A stretch of DNA of 64,000 bases from CAZBYL01 sp964496275 (GTDB lineage: Bacteria > Synergistota > Synergistia > Synergistales > Synergistaceae). The stretch lies in NCBI GenBank assembly GCA_964496275.1, contig CAZBYL010000004.1:4314-68313 (forward strand). The letters are read 5' to 3'. The translations under genes were made by a program, and so were the position numbers. Below are positions 51,835 through 59,764 of this stretch, piece after piece (position 1 is the first letter of the stretch; each line of letters begins with the position of its first letter). A model generated the notes under the pieces. The model did no database searches. It had not been told where the DNA came from and worked only from the letters and a program-made list of their open reading frames with translations.

Positions 51835-52407
51835 TCAACCCAGAACTATCTGTTTTGATGCCCCGTAAACCGCTTCCGTAATTTCAAACATGTTTGATAT
51901 TACTCCGACCTGCACTTTTTCCGTGATGCCGAAATGTTTTGCACATGTGCCGCAGACGAGTATTTTTACACCCTTGTCGGAAAGCTCTTTTAAGTAGTCG
52001 AGCGCGGAAGAGTCGCCTACAGTCATGAGTACCGCGTCGTTCATAAGAGCGACTGCGGACGGGGCTTCCTCTTTCTGCACCAGTGTCCCAAGGTAGGATT
52101 TCATAAGAACTTCGCCCAGGCCGCCCGATTCCGCTCCTATTTTGTCGGCGGTGAAGAGCACGGCATAATCTTCGCTTGCTCTTGGTGCTTCCGGAGCGGC
52201 GACGAGCAGCGCCTCTATTACGAAATCGGAGCCTTCTGCTCTGCGGTCAGCCTTATAGCCCCTGCCTTCGAGGAATCTTGTTACATTAGATGCCGCGACT
52301 TCGTTGTCTACTATAACCGTGAGTTCCTTGCAGCCCTTGTCTGCCTGCTCTTTTGTTTTGATGACTGGTTTCGGACATTCAAGTCCTCTTGCATCGATCT
52401 TTTCCAT
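51835..52407 (-). CDS. yedF: YedF, selenium-associated sulfurtransferase-like protein
   Basis: About 190 residues. The N-terminal 70 residues are a TusA-like domain with the active motif RGLECPKPVIKTKE. The C-terminal part is a DsrE-like domain with CGTCAKHFG near residue 160. This two-domain arrangement defines the YedF family that tracks with selenium utilisation in anaerobes. AGGAAAG is about seven bases before the ATG at 52407; the extension to 52464 crosses a terminator hairpin and is rejected. It is followed by the desulfurase-like gene, a probable donor of sulfur or selenium. Confidence 0.88.
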   Translation of the reverse strand: MEKIDARGLECPKPVIKTKEQADKGCKELTVIVDNEVAASNVTRFLEGRGYKADRRAEGSDFVIEALLVAAPEAPRASEDYAVLFTADKIGAESGGLGEVLMKSYLGTLVQKEEAPSAVALMNDAVLMTVGDSSALDYLKELSDKGVKILVCGTCAKHFGITEKVQVGVISNMFEITEAVYGASKQIVLG

Positions 52408-52439
52408 TGAATATCTTTCCTTTCTGTTTTGGAAAATCA

Positions 52440-52468
52440 AAGGGTGCAGAGCGTTACTCCGCACCCTT
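52440..52468 (-). terminator. Terminator of the CHASE4 protein gene
   Basis: AAGGGTGC and GCACCCTT (52440-52447, 52461-52468) form an 8-bp stem. On the minus strand TTTGATTTT follows. It separates the CHASE4 gene from yedF. Confidence 0.7.
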
Positions 52469-52476
52469 CTTATGTA

Positions 52477-54144
52477 CTATTTTTTATTTTCTAACCTAAG
52501 CATTGAGATGAGTTTTTCCGTAATATGCGGGTCGAGCCTTGTTCCGGCCATTGCGCGCAGCTTATTCTCAGTTTCCTCCTGCGATGGGAGTCTGCGCCCC
52601 GGCCATGGGCGTGTCATCTCATTCCATGTGTCCACAACCGCGAATATCCTTGCGGCAACCGGAATTGCGTTTGCCGAGTAACCGTGCGGGAAGCCCGTGC
52701 CGTCCCAGTTTTCATTCCAAGATGAGGGAACGTACGATGCAGGGCGAAGAAGCTCTATGGTGCTGAGCATATCCTTTGCTATCACAGGGTATTTACGGTA
52801 TTCGCGAAGTTCCTGCTGTGTCATTGGCGCCGTTTTGAAGCGAAGTTCCGCAGGGATACCGATGAGTCCTATTCTCGCAAAGAGCGCGCCCAAGTATGCG
52901 TACATTTGCTCTTCCTTGCAAAGTCCGACTGCTTCGCTCAGTTTCGCCGTCATGTCCGCCGCACGGGGAATGGCATTCCTAAACTTCTCATCTCCCGGGG
53001 TAAACGCCACGGCAATGTCTGCCAGAGTCTTATAGCATAGTCTGTTCCCCGCTTCCGCAAATCGCTCGTACACCATAAGCTCAAGGCTGTCCATTTTATT
53101 TTTCTTGTCCCATGAGTAGTCTTTGTACGCGATTATGTCGCTTATGACGCGCTGGAGGCTGGATAGTTCGTCCCTTGTCGGGTCTACAGTTATGTTGTCT
53201 CTGCCGCCCGATTTTTCGTCGCGAATGTCTTCCGCTTCTTTTTGGAGTCTTGACATTCTGTTGTAGAAAATGCGTTTGAAGAGCAGGTCATATAGAACGC
53301 ATATAACGAGAGTCAGTCCCGCTACGATCAGGAAAAGTTCCTGAATTTTGCGCTCCGCATCGGAAGTATCTTCTTTCTTGGATATTCCCTTTACCCAGAA
53401 AACAGGAGCCCCGCCGTGGTCTCTGACAAGCATACTTCCCGATACGGCTGTGTTGCGCCCTTTCGCTACGTATATTTTTGAAACGGGCAAGTTGCCCGCG
53501 CTTCTTTCCTTTTCCGTCATCTGCTCTATCGCGAAAGTAAAGTGGAGGTTTCTTGATATTTGCTGAATTATGGATGGCCCCAGATTCTTTGTTGCAATAA
53601 GGAAGCCCGCTGACGGACCGCTTTTATCCGAGCGCAGAATCGGTTTTACGCAGAAAAGAATGGGGGCGCCGTTCATTTCGGAAATTCCGCTTACTCCGTC
53701 AATTTCAACGCTCTGCAAGAGTTTATCGTTTTTGGGGTCGCTGAAAATAGCGGTAAACTCATTTTGCGGAGCGGAAGGTTCATCTTTGGGGCTGTAATCT
53801 TTAAAAAGCCGAACCTGAAAGTCTGTGTCCACCAATATGATTGAGGACACGCCGATGTCTGTGAGTACGGATCGGTTGAGTGTTTTTGTGACGTAATTGC
53901 TGTCATTGGTGTGCATGTAATTCCAAGTCACATCAGAGAAAGCCCAGTTTCCGGCTATTCCTGACAGAGACTGAGCTTCGCCGTTTATCGAAACTACGAC
54001 TCTGGAAAGGTTCACCTGCATCCTCTCCCTGTCGGTTTTCTCTGCGGCTCTGCGTAAGATATCCGTAAAGGTCAGATCCAACAGTAAAAGTAAAACGAGC
54101 ATAGCAATACCCATTGCCATTTGGGTCTTTCTGCGCAGTGTCAT
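52477..54144 (-). CDS. CHASE4 membrane sensor with degenerate HD-GYP domain
   Basis: About 555 residues. An N-terminal helix (MAIAMLVLLLLLDLTF region), a periplasmic CHASE4 domain (about 30-260), a second helix near 270-290 and a HAMP-like linker lead to an HD-GYP-type domain (about 370-550). Alignment by eye gives ARIGLIGIP where HDIGKIGIP is expected, and WNENWDGTGFPHG where HHERWDGTGYPHG is expected. IPVAARIFAVVDTWNEMT fits the IPLSARIFAVVDVWDALT block. The metal-binding His and Asp residues are therefore largely lost, and phosphodiesterase activity is unlikely. It may act as a cyclic-di-GMP receptor or scaffold. GGAGGGG precedes the ATG at 54144. Confidence 0.8.
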   Translation of the reverse strand: MTLRRKTQMAMGIAMLVLLLLLDLTFTDILRRAAEKTDRERMQVNLSRVVVSINGEAQSLSGIAGNWAFSDVTWNYMHTNDSNYVTKTLNRSVLTDIGVSSIILVDTDFQVRLFKDYSPKDEPSAPQNEFTAIFSDPKNDKLLQSVEIDGVSGISEMNGAPILFCVKPILRSDKSGPSAGFLIATKNLGPSIIQQISRNLHFTFAIEQMTEKERSAGNLPVSKIYVAKGRNTAVSGSMLVRDHGGAPVFWVKGISKKEDTSDAERKIQELFLIVAGLTLVICVLYDLLFKRIFYNRMSRLQKEAEDIRDEKSGGRDNITVDPTRDELSSLQRVISDIIAYKDYSWDKKNKMDSLELMVYERFAEAGNRLCYKTLADIAVAFTPGDEKFRNAIPRAADMTAKLSEAVGLCKEEQMYAYLGALFARIGLIGIPAELRFKTAPMTQQELREYRKYPVIAKDMLSTIELLRPASYVPSSWNENWDGTGFPHGYSANAIPVAARIFAVVDTWNEMTRPWPGRRLPSQEETENKLRAMAGTRLDPHITEKLISMLRLENKK

Positions 54145-54218
54145 AGGCAACCCCTCCTATAGTACTTACTACTTATATATTGTATCAGATGTACGCAAAA
54201 ACTGCTGATATATGAGAA

Positions 54219-55307
54219 CTATTTTACAATAACAGCCCCGGCGGCAACGACTCCCCGCTCTGTGTAGAGCGCCAGTCTTTGTCCCGATGCGGGGGCGAAA
54301 ACGGGTTCTTCGAATTCTATTTCTACGGAAGTTTCGCAAAGCGATGTCACACGGCATGGAGCCGGTTCGCCCTGGGAGCGTATTTTCCCGAAAAGTGGGA
54401 TTTTTTTCAGCTTTTCCGCATCGTGAATAAGGAGGTTGAACCGAGAGGCGCGTACCGTTCTTGAGAAGGCTTTAGCTCTTTCCGAAACGATGATTATATT
54501 TTCTTCGGGGCGTATTTCCGTTACGAACAGTGGTTCTTTTGCGGCGATGCCGAGCCCTTTCCTCTGTCCGAGCGTGTAGTTTGAAATTCCTTTGTGAGTG
54601 CCCAGCTTAATCCCTGTGTCGCTGAAAATTCCTCCGGGGCTGCCTTGCGCCGCTATCAATGATCTGTAGTCGTTTTCGCCCGCGAAGCATATTTCCATGC
54701 TTTCGGGACGTTCCGCAACAGGAAGCCCCGCTTTTCTTACGATGTCTCTCGTTTCATCTTTTGTCGCAAATCCGCCCAGAGGAAAGGCTATGCGCGCCAG
54801 TCTCTCTCTTGCGATGCCGCATAGAAAATATGATTGGTCTTTTGCGATGTTAGCTCCGCGTTGTAAGGCCGCGTGCCCGTCATATTCCGTTATTCTCGAG
54901 TAGTGTCCTGTCGCCGCTATGAAGTCCGTACCCCACTCTCTGTCCGCAAGTTCCCAAAGCAGCCCGAACTTGACTCTCTCATTGCAATCGGCGCATGGAT
55001 TAGGTGTCATGCCGAGAGTGTAGGCGCGGCAAAAGGGTTCTTTCACCCTTTCTCTGAATTCGTCCGCTATGTTTACGGAGAAGTGAGGGATGTTGAGAGC
55101 GCGGCACACAGACGCCGCAGAGTCACAGGCGGAAGTGTCTCCTGAAATGGACATTGTAAGCCCCGCTGTGTCGTAACCTTCTGCGCGCAGAATTAACGCC
55201 GCCGCACTGGAATCAACGCCTCCGCTCATCATGACGAGTGCGCGCGGAGAGGAACCTTTGCGCCACATATTTTTATCTTCGAAAGTTGGTTTGATTATAT
55301 TCTTCAT
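54219..55307 (-). CDS. mnmA: tRNA-specific 2-thiouridylase
   Basis: 362 residues. The PP-loop ATP motif is MSGGVDSSAAAL, the first catalytic Cys is in TPNPCADCNERVKFG, the second in ESMEICFAGENDY, and LGQRKGLGI is the family signature. It thiolates U34 of Lys, Glu and Gln tRNAs, using sulfur relayed from a cysteine desulfurase. The neighbourhood contains a desulfurase-like protein and a TusA-domain protein (YedF), but those families are more often tied to selenium. No good ribosome site precedes 55307, so the start is uncertain; an in-frame ATG lies 13 codons on. Confidence 0.93.
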   Translation of the reverse strand: MKNIIKPTFEDKNMWRKGSSPRALVMMSGGVDSSAAALILRAEGYDTAGLTMSISGDTSACDSAASVCRALNIPHFSVNIADEFRERVKEPFCRAYTLGMTPNPCADCNERVKFGLLWELADREWGTDFIAATGHYSRITEYDGHAALQRGANIAKDQSYFLCGIARERLARIAFPLGGFATKDETRDIVRKAGLPVAERPESMEICFAGENDYRSLIAAQGSPGGIFSDTGIKLGTHKGISNYTLGQRKGLGIAAKEPLFVTEIRPEENIIIVSERAKAFSRTVRASRFNLLIHDAEKLKKIPLFGKIRSQGEPAPCRVTSLCETSVEIEFEEPVFAPASGQRLALYTERGVVAAGAVIVK

Positions 55308-55589
55308 GTTTATATTTTACAGCAAGAATCGCCGCCCCTGAATATTTATTTGCTTACTTAACGGAATTGAAAAATTAAGTTGGCCGCAAGGCCGGTTTTA
55401 TTGCATTAAGCAAGAATTTGCGTTTTTCAAGAGGGCTCAAGCCCATAAAAAGGGTAAGCGTTCTTTCGAGGCGTTTGAACAGTGCGGCATTCCCCTTTGC
55501 TTTCATGCCGAGTAATTTTTTTACGCCGTAAAATCACGCGCATAATATATAATTACGTTTGGTGCATTAAACGGCAGGGGGTGTCTTGA

Positions 55590-56417
55590 TTGACGAATGG
55601 CTCTGTTTGCAGGATAAAAAATTTGGCGGTGAACAAGGGAAAGGTTCCGGTTCTCTCTCTTTCTTGTACCAAGGAGATTGCTTGCGAGTTTTCCCTTTCT
55701 CAAAGAGAGGTGGAACTGCTTGCTCTGGAAAACGGAATCTGCCCCTCACGTTACGAGCGAAGTATAGGAACCTTCGGTTTTGACGGTCAGGCCGGGCTGC
55801 TCCGTGCGTCTGCGGCAGTCGTAGGCTGCGGCGGCCTTGGCGGCTGGATTATAGAGATTTTGGCCCGTGCCGGGGTGGGGCGCATCGTTATGGCTGACGG
55901 CGATGTCTTTGACGAAAATAATCTTAACAGACAGCTTTTTGCATCAGAGTCCGACATCGGGCGCTCAAAGTCTGAGTGTGCGGCGAGAAGGGTGCGTGAG
56001 ATCAATTCTTCCGTTACTCCCGTTCCGTATAATGTCATTGCGGATAGCGCAAACGGGCTTGAGATGTTCAAAGGCTGCTCGGTTGTTGTTGACGCGTTGG
56101 ACAGCAACAGCGCAAGGAAAGCAGTTTTTGCCGTGTGCAGAGAGCTTGATATTCCGTTTGTCCACGGAGCTATAGCGGGATATTATGGTCAGGCGGCGGT
56201 TTTCAGAAAAGGGGATTCTCCTCTTTGGGAGAACGAAGGCGTGTCTGACAGAGGAATTGAAACGGAAACGGGCAATCCGCCCTTCACTCCGCCTTTTATC
56301 GCATCTGTTGAGGCCGCGGAGGCTTTAAAAATCCTTGCGGGGCTGTCCGGAGTTCTTTCGGGTGAGCTGCTCTGGTTTGACCTTGCGCGGCATGATTTGC
56401 AAAAAATTAAACTTTAG
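55590..56417 (+). CDS. ThiF/MoeB/HesA-family adenylyltransferase-like protein
   Basis: 275 residues from a TTG with GGGGG about eight bases upstream. The nucleotide-binding block is AAVVGCGGLGGWIIEILARAG, followed by VMADGDVFDENNLNRQLF with the adenylate-site Asp and Asn-Arg. The family activates the C-terminus of ubiquitin-like sulfur carriers (ThiS, MoaD). The cysteine pairs that bind zinc in MoeB/ThiF, and the usual transfer cysteine, are absent from the C-terminal part. The first 45 residues are an extra N-terminal segment. It may serve molybdopterin or thiamine sulfur transfer, or a divergent role. No carrier protein gene is adjacent. Confidence 0.8.
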   Translation: MTNGSVCRIKNLAVNKGKVPVLSLSCTKEIACEFSLSQREVELLALENGICPSRYERSIGTFGFDGQAGLLRASAAVVGCGGLGGWIIEILARAGVGRIVMADGDVFDENNLNRQLFASESDIGRSKSECAARRVREINSSVTPVPYNVIADSANGLEMFKGCSVVVDALDSNSARKAVFAVCRELDIPFVHGAIAGYYGQAAVFRKGDSPLWENEGVSDRGIETETGNPPFTPPFIASVEAAEALKILAGLSGVLSGELLWFDLARHDLQKIKL

Positions 56418-56473
56418 CGGTCTTATCATCATAGTAAATATTTATCAATATAGATAAGGAAAGAGATGCCTTT

Positions 56474-57469
56474 ATGAAAAAGATTGTTTTGGACGCACAC
56501 TTTGATGTTCTTCTTGATGTCTTGAGTCACAGAAAAATGGGTGAAAAGAAGGTTCTTGAGCGGCTTCACCTTGAGCCTTTGAGAAAAGCGGGAGTCAATG
56601 TGATAATATGCTCAATTTTTATCATGGACGAACTTTTGCCCGAGGGAGCTCTGCGCAACGCCCTTGACCAGATATCCGCGCTTCGCTCTGAACTTGAGGA
56701 ATCAGGAGACGTCTTTGCTCTTTGCCGCAGTGCAGGTGAGGCGCGCGAAGCTGTTGAGGAGGGGAAAATAGCTCTTTTTCTATCTCTTGAGGGAGCCGAG
56801 CCGATCGGCAGCGATATTTTCCTTCTCAGAACGTTTTATGACCTGGGAGTTCGCCTTTTGGGGCTGACTTGGTCGCGCAGAAACTACGCCGCAGATGGGT
56901 GTGCCTTCTCCGTGAAGGATGCTCCGCTGACGGAGTGCGGGCTTACAAAGTTCGGCCGCGAGCTTGTTGCGGAGGCACAGCGGCTGGGAATGGTGCTGGA
57001 CGTGAGCCATCTGAACGAACCGGGATTTTATGAGGTCGCATCCTTGGCGGCAAAACCCTTTATAGCTTCGCACTCGAATTGCCGCGAGTTGTGCTCATCT
57101 CCTAGAAATCTCACAGACATGCAGATTGCAAAGTTGGCGGGTGCAGGCGGAGTGATGGGCATGAACGCATATTCAGCTTTTTCCTCCGATGTCGAGTCAG
57201 AGCGCAGCGCGGAGAAGCTTTTGGAGCACATAGACAGGATAATAGAGCTGTACGGAGCCGGCCATGTAGGGCTGGGGCTGGATCTGTGCGACTGTATAAC
57301 CGCTCTTCGCATAGACCATGCTCTTTTGCAGAACGGAGACCTTTTCAGTGACCACGCTGATGCGAAAGAGAGATTTTTTAACCTAATACGTGAGAAGTAT
57401 CCGGATGATATTTCCGATAAGATTTTCGGAGAGAATTTTATGAGAGTGCTTGAAGAGGTGATAGGCTGA
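56474..57469 (+). CDS. Membrane dipeptidase, peptidase family M19
   Basis: 331 residues of the renal-dipeptidase TIM-barrel family. Metal ligands are in VLDAHFDVL (His, Asp), LSLEGAEPIG (bridging Glu), VLDVSHLNEPGF and IASHSNCRELC (His residues), with the final Asp region GLGLDLCDC. It hydrolyses dipeptides, including D-amino-acid-containing ones. No signal peptide is present, so it acts in the cytoplasm. AAGGAAAGAG precedes the ATG. Its stop overlaps the ATG of the HicB-like gene, making one operon with it and the DUF3842 gene. Confidence 0.9.
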   Translation: MKKIVLDAHFDVLLDVLSHRKMGEKKVLERLHLEPLRKAGVNVIICSIFIMDELLPEGALRNALDQISALRSELEESGDVFALCRSAGEAREAVEEGKIALFLSLEGAEPIGSDIFLLRTFYDLGVRLLGLTWSRRNYAADGCAFSVKDAPLTECGLTKFGRELVAEAQRLGMVLDVSHLNEPGFYEVASLAAKPFIASHSNCRELCSSPRNLTDMQIAKLAGAGGVMGMNAYSAFSSDVESERSAEKLLEHIDRIIELYGAGHVGLGLDLCDCITALRIDHALLQNGDLFSDHADAKERFFNLIREKYPDDISDKIFGENFMRVLEEVIG

Positions 57470-57738
57470 TGAAAAAGGAGTACTCGTATCCTGCCGTGAT
57501 AGCCGGAGGTTATGACGGCGGGCGTCTGTGGGTAGCTAACTTTCCCGGAATGTCGGGCTGCTGGGCGGAGGGCGGTAACCGTGATGAAGTTGCGGCCCGT
57601 GCGCCCGAGACTCTCGGAATGTACATCAGAAGCTGTATTGATGCGGAAATTCCTATTCCCGAGCCTTTGGATATCGAAGAGCTGAAGGGCGCGGAAGTGG
57701 GCGAAGTTTTGCTCATAACTTGCTGTGTGGAGGTATAG
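57469..57738 (+). CDS. HicB-like protein without HicA partner
   Basis: 89 residues with the HicB fold: YPAVIAGGYDGGRLWVANFPGMSGCWAEGG (read in parts), then a helix AARAPETLGMYIRSCIDAEIPIPEP. It lacks the C-terminal DNA-binding extension seen in many HicB antitoxins. No HicA toxin gene lies on either side, so it is probably a solitary RNase-H-like HicB relative and not half of a working toxin-antitoxin pair. It is translationally coupled to the upstream dipeptidase by a one-base overlap. Confidence 0.78.
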   Translation: MKKEYSYPAVIAGGYDGGRLWVANFPGMSGCWAEGGNRDEVAARAPETLGMYIRSCIDAEIPIPEPLDIEELKGAEVGEVLLITCCVEV

Positions 57739-57740
57739 GA

Positions 57741-58178
57741 ATGAGAGACTTAAATCCGGTAATAGTTGTGATAGACGGTCAGGGCGGGGGAATAGGCAAG
57801 GCTTTGGTAGAGCGTGTGAAGCGAGCTTATCCCGAAGTTTCTGTACGGGCGCTCGGAACAAATTCCGCTGCGACGTCCGCAATGATGAAGGGCGGAGCGG
57901 ACGACGGGGCGACAGGCGAGAATGCGATAGTGTTCAATGTTTCGAGAGCAGAAATAATAGCGGGTCCCATAGGTATCATTATGGCAAACGGACTTTTGGG
58001 AGAGGTTACACCGAAAGCGGCTCTTGCTGTGGGGGACAGTCCCGCCGTCAAGATTCTTATTCCGTCTCAGAGGTGCAGTTTAATAGTGGCGGGCAGCTCG
58101 GGACAAACCACTCAATATTGCATAGATTCCGCCGTTGCCCTTATAGGCGATGAATTGAAGCGCCGCGGTCTTTTGTAG
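57741..58178 (+). CDS. DUF3842 family protein
   Basis: 145 residues with the DUF3842 pattern: VIVVIDGQGGGIGKALVERV (nucleotide-binding-like glycine loop), RALGTNSAATSAMMKGGADDGATGENAIVFN (read in parts), GPIGIIMANGLLGEVTPK and ILIPSQRCSLIVAG. The function is unknown; the N-terminus resembles a Rossmann-type loop. GGAGG is about seven bases before the ATG at 57741, and the longer frame from 57720 is rejected. It is the last gene of the dipeptidase operon and converges on cbiO with only ten bases between stops. Confidence 0.88.
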   Translation: MRDLNPVIVVIDGQGGGIGKALVERVKRAYPEVSVRALGTNSAATSAMMKGGADDGATGENAIVFNVSRAEIIAGPIGIIMANGLLGEVTPKAALAVGDSPAVKILIPSQRCSLIVAGSSGQTTQYCIDSAVALIGDELKRRGLL

Positions 58179-58188
58179 GGCTTTTCAC

Positions 58189-58893
58189 TCAGCAGTCAAA
58201 ACCGAATTCCGCAAGGAGCTCTTTGTTCTCAGAAAGGGATTCCGCGGCGCAGTCTGCGTACACCTTTCCGCCGCTTAAAAATATTGCCCTTGAGCATGTT
58301 TTTTTTGCGAAGTCCATGTCGTGAGTGGCTATCACCATGCTCTGCGTCAGTGCGTTAAGGTGTGCTATAAGTCTGTTTCTGGCCTTCATGTCAAGAAACG
58401 ATGTCGGCTCATCCAGAAGTATCGCATCGGGCGACATTACCAGTATTCCCGCCATAGCGGCGAGCCTCTTCTCGCCGCCCGAGAGTTTGTGTACCATAGA
58501 GTTCTCTAGGTCTGAAATGCCGAGGGATGCCGTTACCCTTCCGCGCTTTTCCGCGATTTCGGCTTCCGACGCGCCGTAATTTTTCATTCCGAACGCGATA
58601 TCCTGTGCCACAGTCGGCATGAAAAGCTGGTCGTCAGGGTTCTGAAATACAAAACCTACGTTTTTGCGAACGGAGTCTATATTTTTTTTATTGACCTCAA
58701 TCCCGTTGACGCGGATTGTCCCGCCCGAGATGGGAAGTATTCCGACTATCGTAAGAAGGAGTGTCGTTTTGCCCGCTCCGTTGTCTCCCAGCAGCGCAAC
58801 CTTTTCCCCTCTGCCGATTGATAGAGTTATGCCGTCTATTACGTTCCGCTCTTTCGCCGAATACCGTACGGTGAGATTTTCTATTTTTATCAA
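58189..58893 (-). CDS. cbiO: ECF cobalt/nickel transporter, ATPase
   Basis: 234 residues. Walker A is GDNGAGKTT, the Q-loop region FVFQNPDDQLF is typical of ECF ATPases, the signature is LSGGEKR, Walker B is AILLDEPTSFLD and the switch His is in IATHDMDFA. The start is TTG with AGGAG eight bases upstream. It follows cbiQ by 11 bases. It powers import of cobalt or nickel by the CbiM component. Confidence 0.92.
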   Translation of the reverse strand: MIKIENLTVRYSAKERNVIDGITLSIGRGEKVALLGDNGAGKTTLLLTIVGILPISGGTIRVNGIEVNKKNIDSVRKNVGFVFQNPDDQLFMPTVAQDIAFGMKNYGASEAEIAEKRGRVTASLGISDLENSMVHKLSGGEKRLAAMAGILVMSPDAILLDEPTSFLDMKARNRLIAHLNALTQSMVIATHDMDFAKKTCSRAIFLSGGKVYADCAAESLSENKELLAEFGFDC

Positions 58894-58904
58894 AATAATT
58901 ACTC

Positions 58905-59705
58905 CTAATTCAAAAGATTGCCAAGCAGCACGCTTACATTCATAAACCGAGGAAGAAGAATGGCAGCGGCCGAGAGCGCGAAAAAGATAAAGTCGGCGGT
59001 ACGCGGCTTATGCGGTCTGTCAGTTCTGTATGTTCCGTCAAACCCTCGGCACTTCATTGAACAAAAAATATTTCCCGCTTTATCGAAACTTCGCAGAAGA
59101 AGCTGCCCCACGAAGAATCCCATGTCCTTAAATTTTACTCCGTCCTTTGATGCAGAGCGCAGAGAGTATGCGCGGCTTCTGCTCATTGTTTCGTCCGCCA
59201 AAACGGATATGTACCTTTGCGTGAGAGCGAGCTGAATACATATTGCCGGCGGAACGTGCATTGAGACTAGGCTTCCGTTAATTTCCGACATGGGAGTAGC
59301 TGCCGCAAGCAGTGTAACGGACATGACAGAGAGTACCGTTTTTATTATAAGAGAGAGAAAAGCCATAAAGCCGAAGGATATGGAAATACCAGCTATGCGC
59401 AAAGCGGTCTCCCTGTCAAAAAACAGGTTCGCAGCGCCTGCTGCAAAGGCGAACGGCAATGCCGCGCAGACTCTTTTCAACACCAGCCTGTAGGGTATGC
59501 CCGACAGGGATATCAGTATAACGGGATAAAAAAGCATGGGCACAAGCGCGCTCACGCTATATCTGTGAAATGATACCACGGTGATAATATAAAGCAGAGT
59601 GGATAAAATTTTTACGGTAGGGTGCAGTTCTCTCAGGAAGGAAGATTCTTCCGACAAATCTTCAAGTCTGCCGAACGTATTCATTGCGTCCCTTATGGAG
59701 TTCAT
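58905..59705 (-). CDS. cbiQ: ECF cobalt/nickel transporter, transmembrane coupling protein
   Basis: About 266 residues with five to six membrane helices. The coupling motifs of CbiQ-type T components are visible as RYISVLADETMSRSRAYSLRSA and LLLRSFDKAGNIFCSMKCRGF. It links the ATPase to CbiM in the inner membrane. GAGGAGGGG precedes the ATG at 59705, so the longer frame to 59726 is rejected. Next to cbiM (upstream) and cbiO (downstream) on one transcript. Confidence 0.9.
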   Translation of the reverse strand: MNSIRDAMNTFGRLEDLSEESSFLRELHPTVKILSTLLYIITVVSFHRYSVSALVPMLFYPVILISLSGIPYRLVLKRVCAALPFAFAAGAANLFFDRETALRIAGISISFGFMAFLSLIIKTVLSVMSVTLLAAATPMSEINGSLVSMHVPPAICIQLALTQRYISVLADETMSRSRAYSLRSASKDGVKFKDMGFFVGQLLLRSFDKAGNIFCSMKCRGFDGTYRTDRPHKPRTADFIFFALSAAAILLPRFMNVSVLLGNLLN

Positions 59706-59764
59706 ATCACCCCTCCTCAACAGCAAAAAAATTACGCGGGCCGAAAAAGCCCGCGCCTTTCATT

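Noticed and set aside
57469..57738. HicAB toxin-antitoxin system
   Set aside because: Only the HicB-like protein is present; both neighbours are unrelated metabolic or unknown genes.
57028..57882. 284-codon open frame on the minus strand opposite the dipeptidase, HicB and DUF3842 genes
   Set aside because: It spans three well-supported plus-strand genes and matches no family; a shadow of their codon usage.
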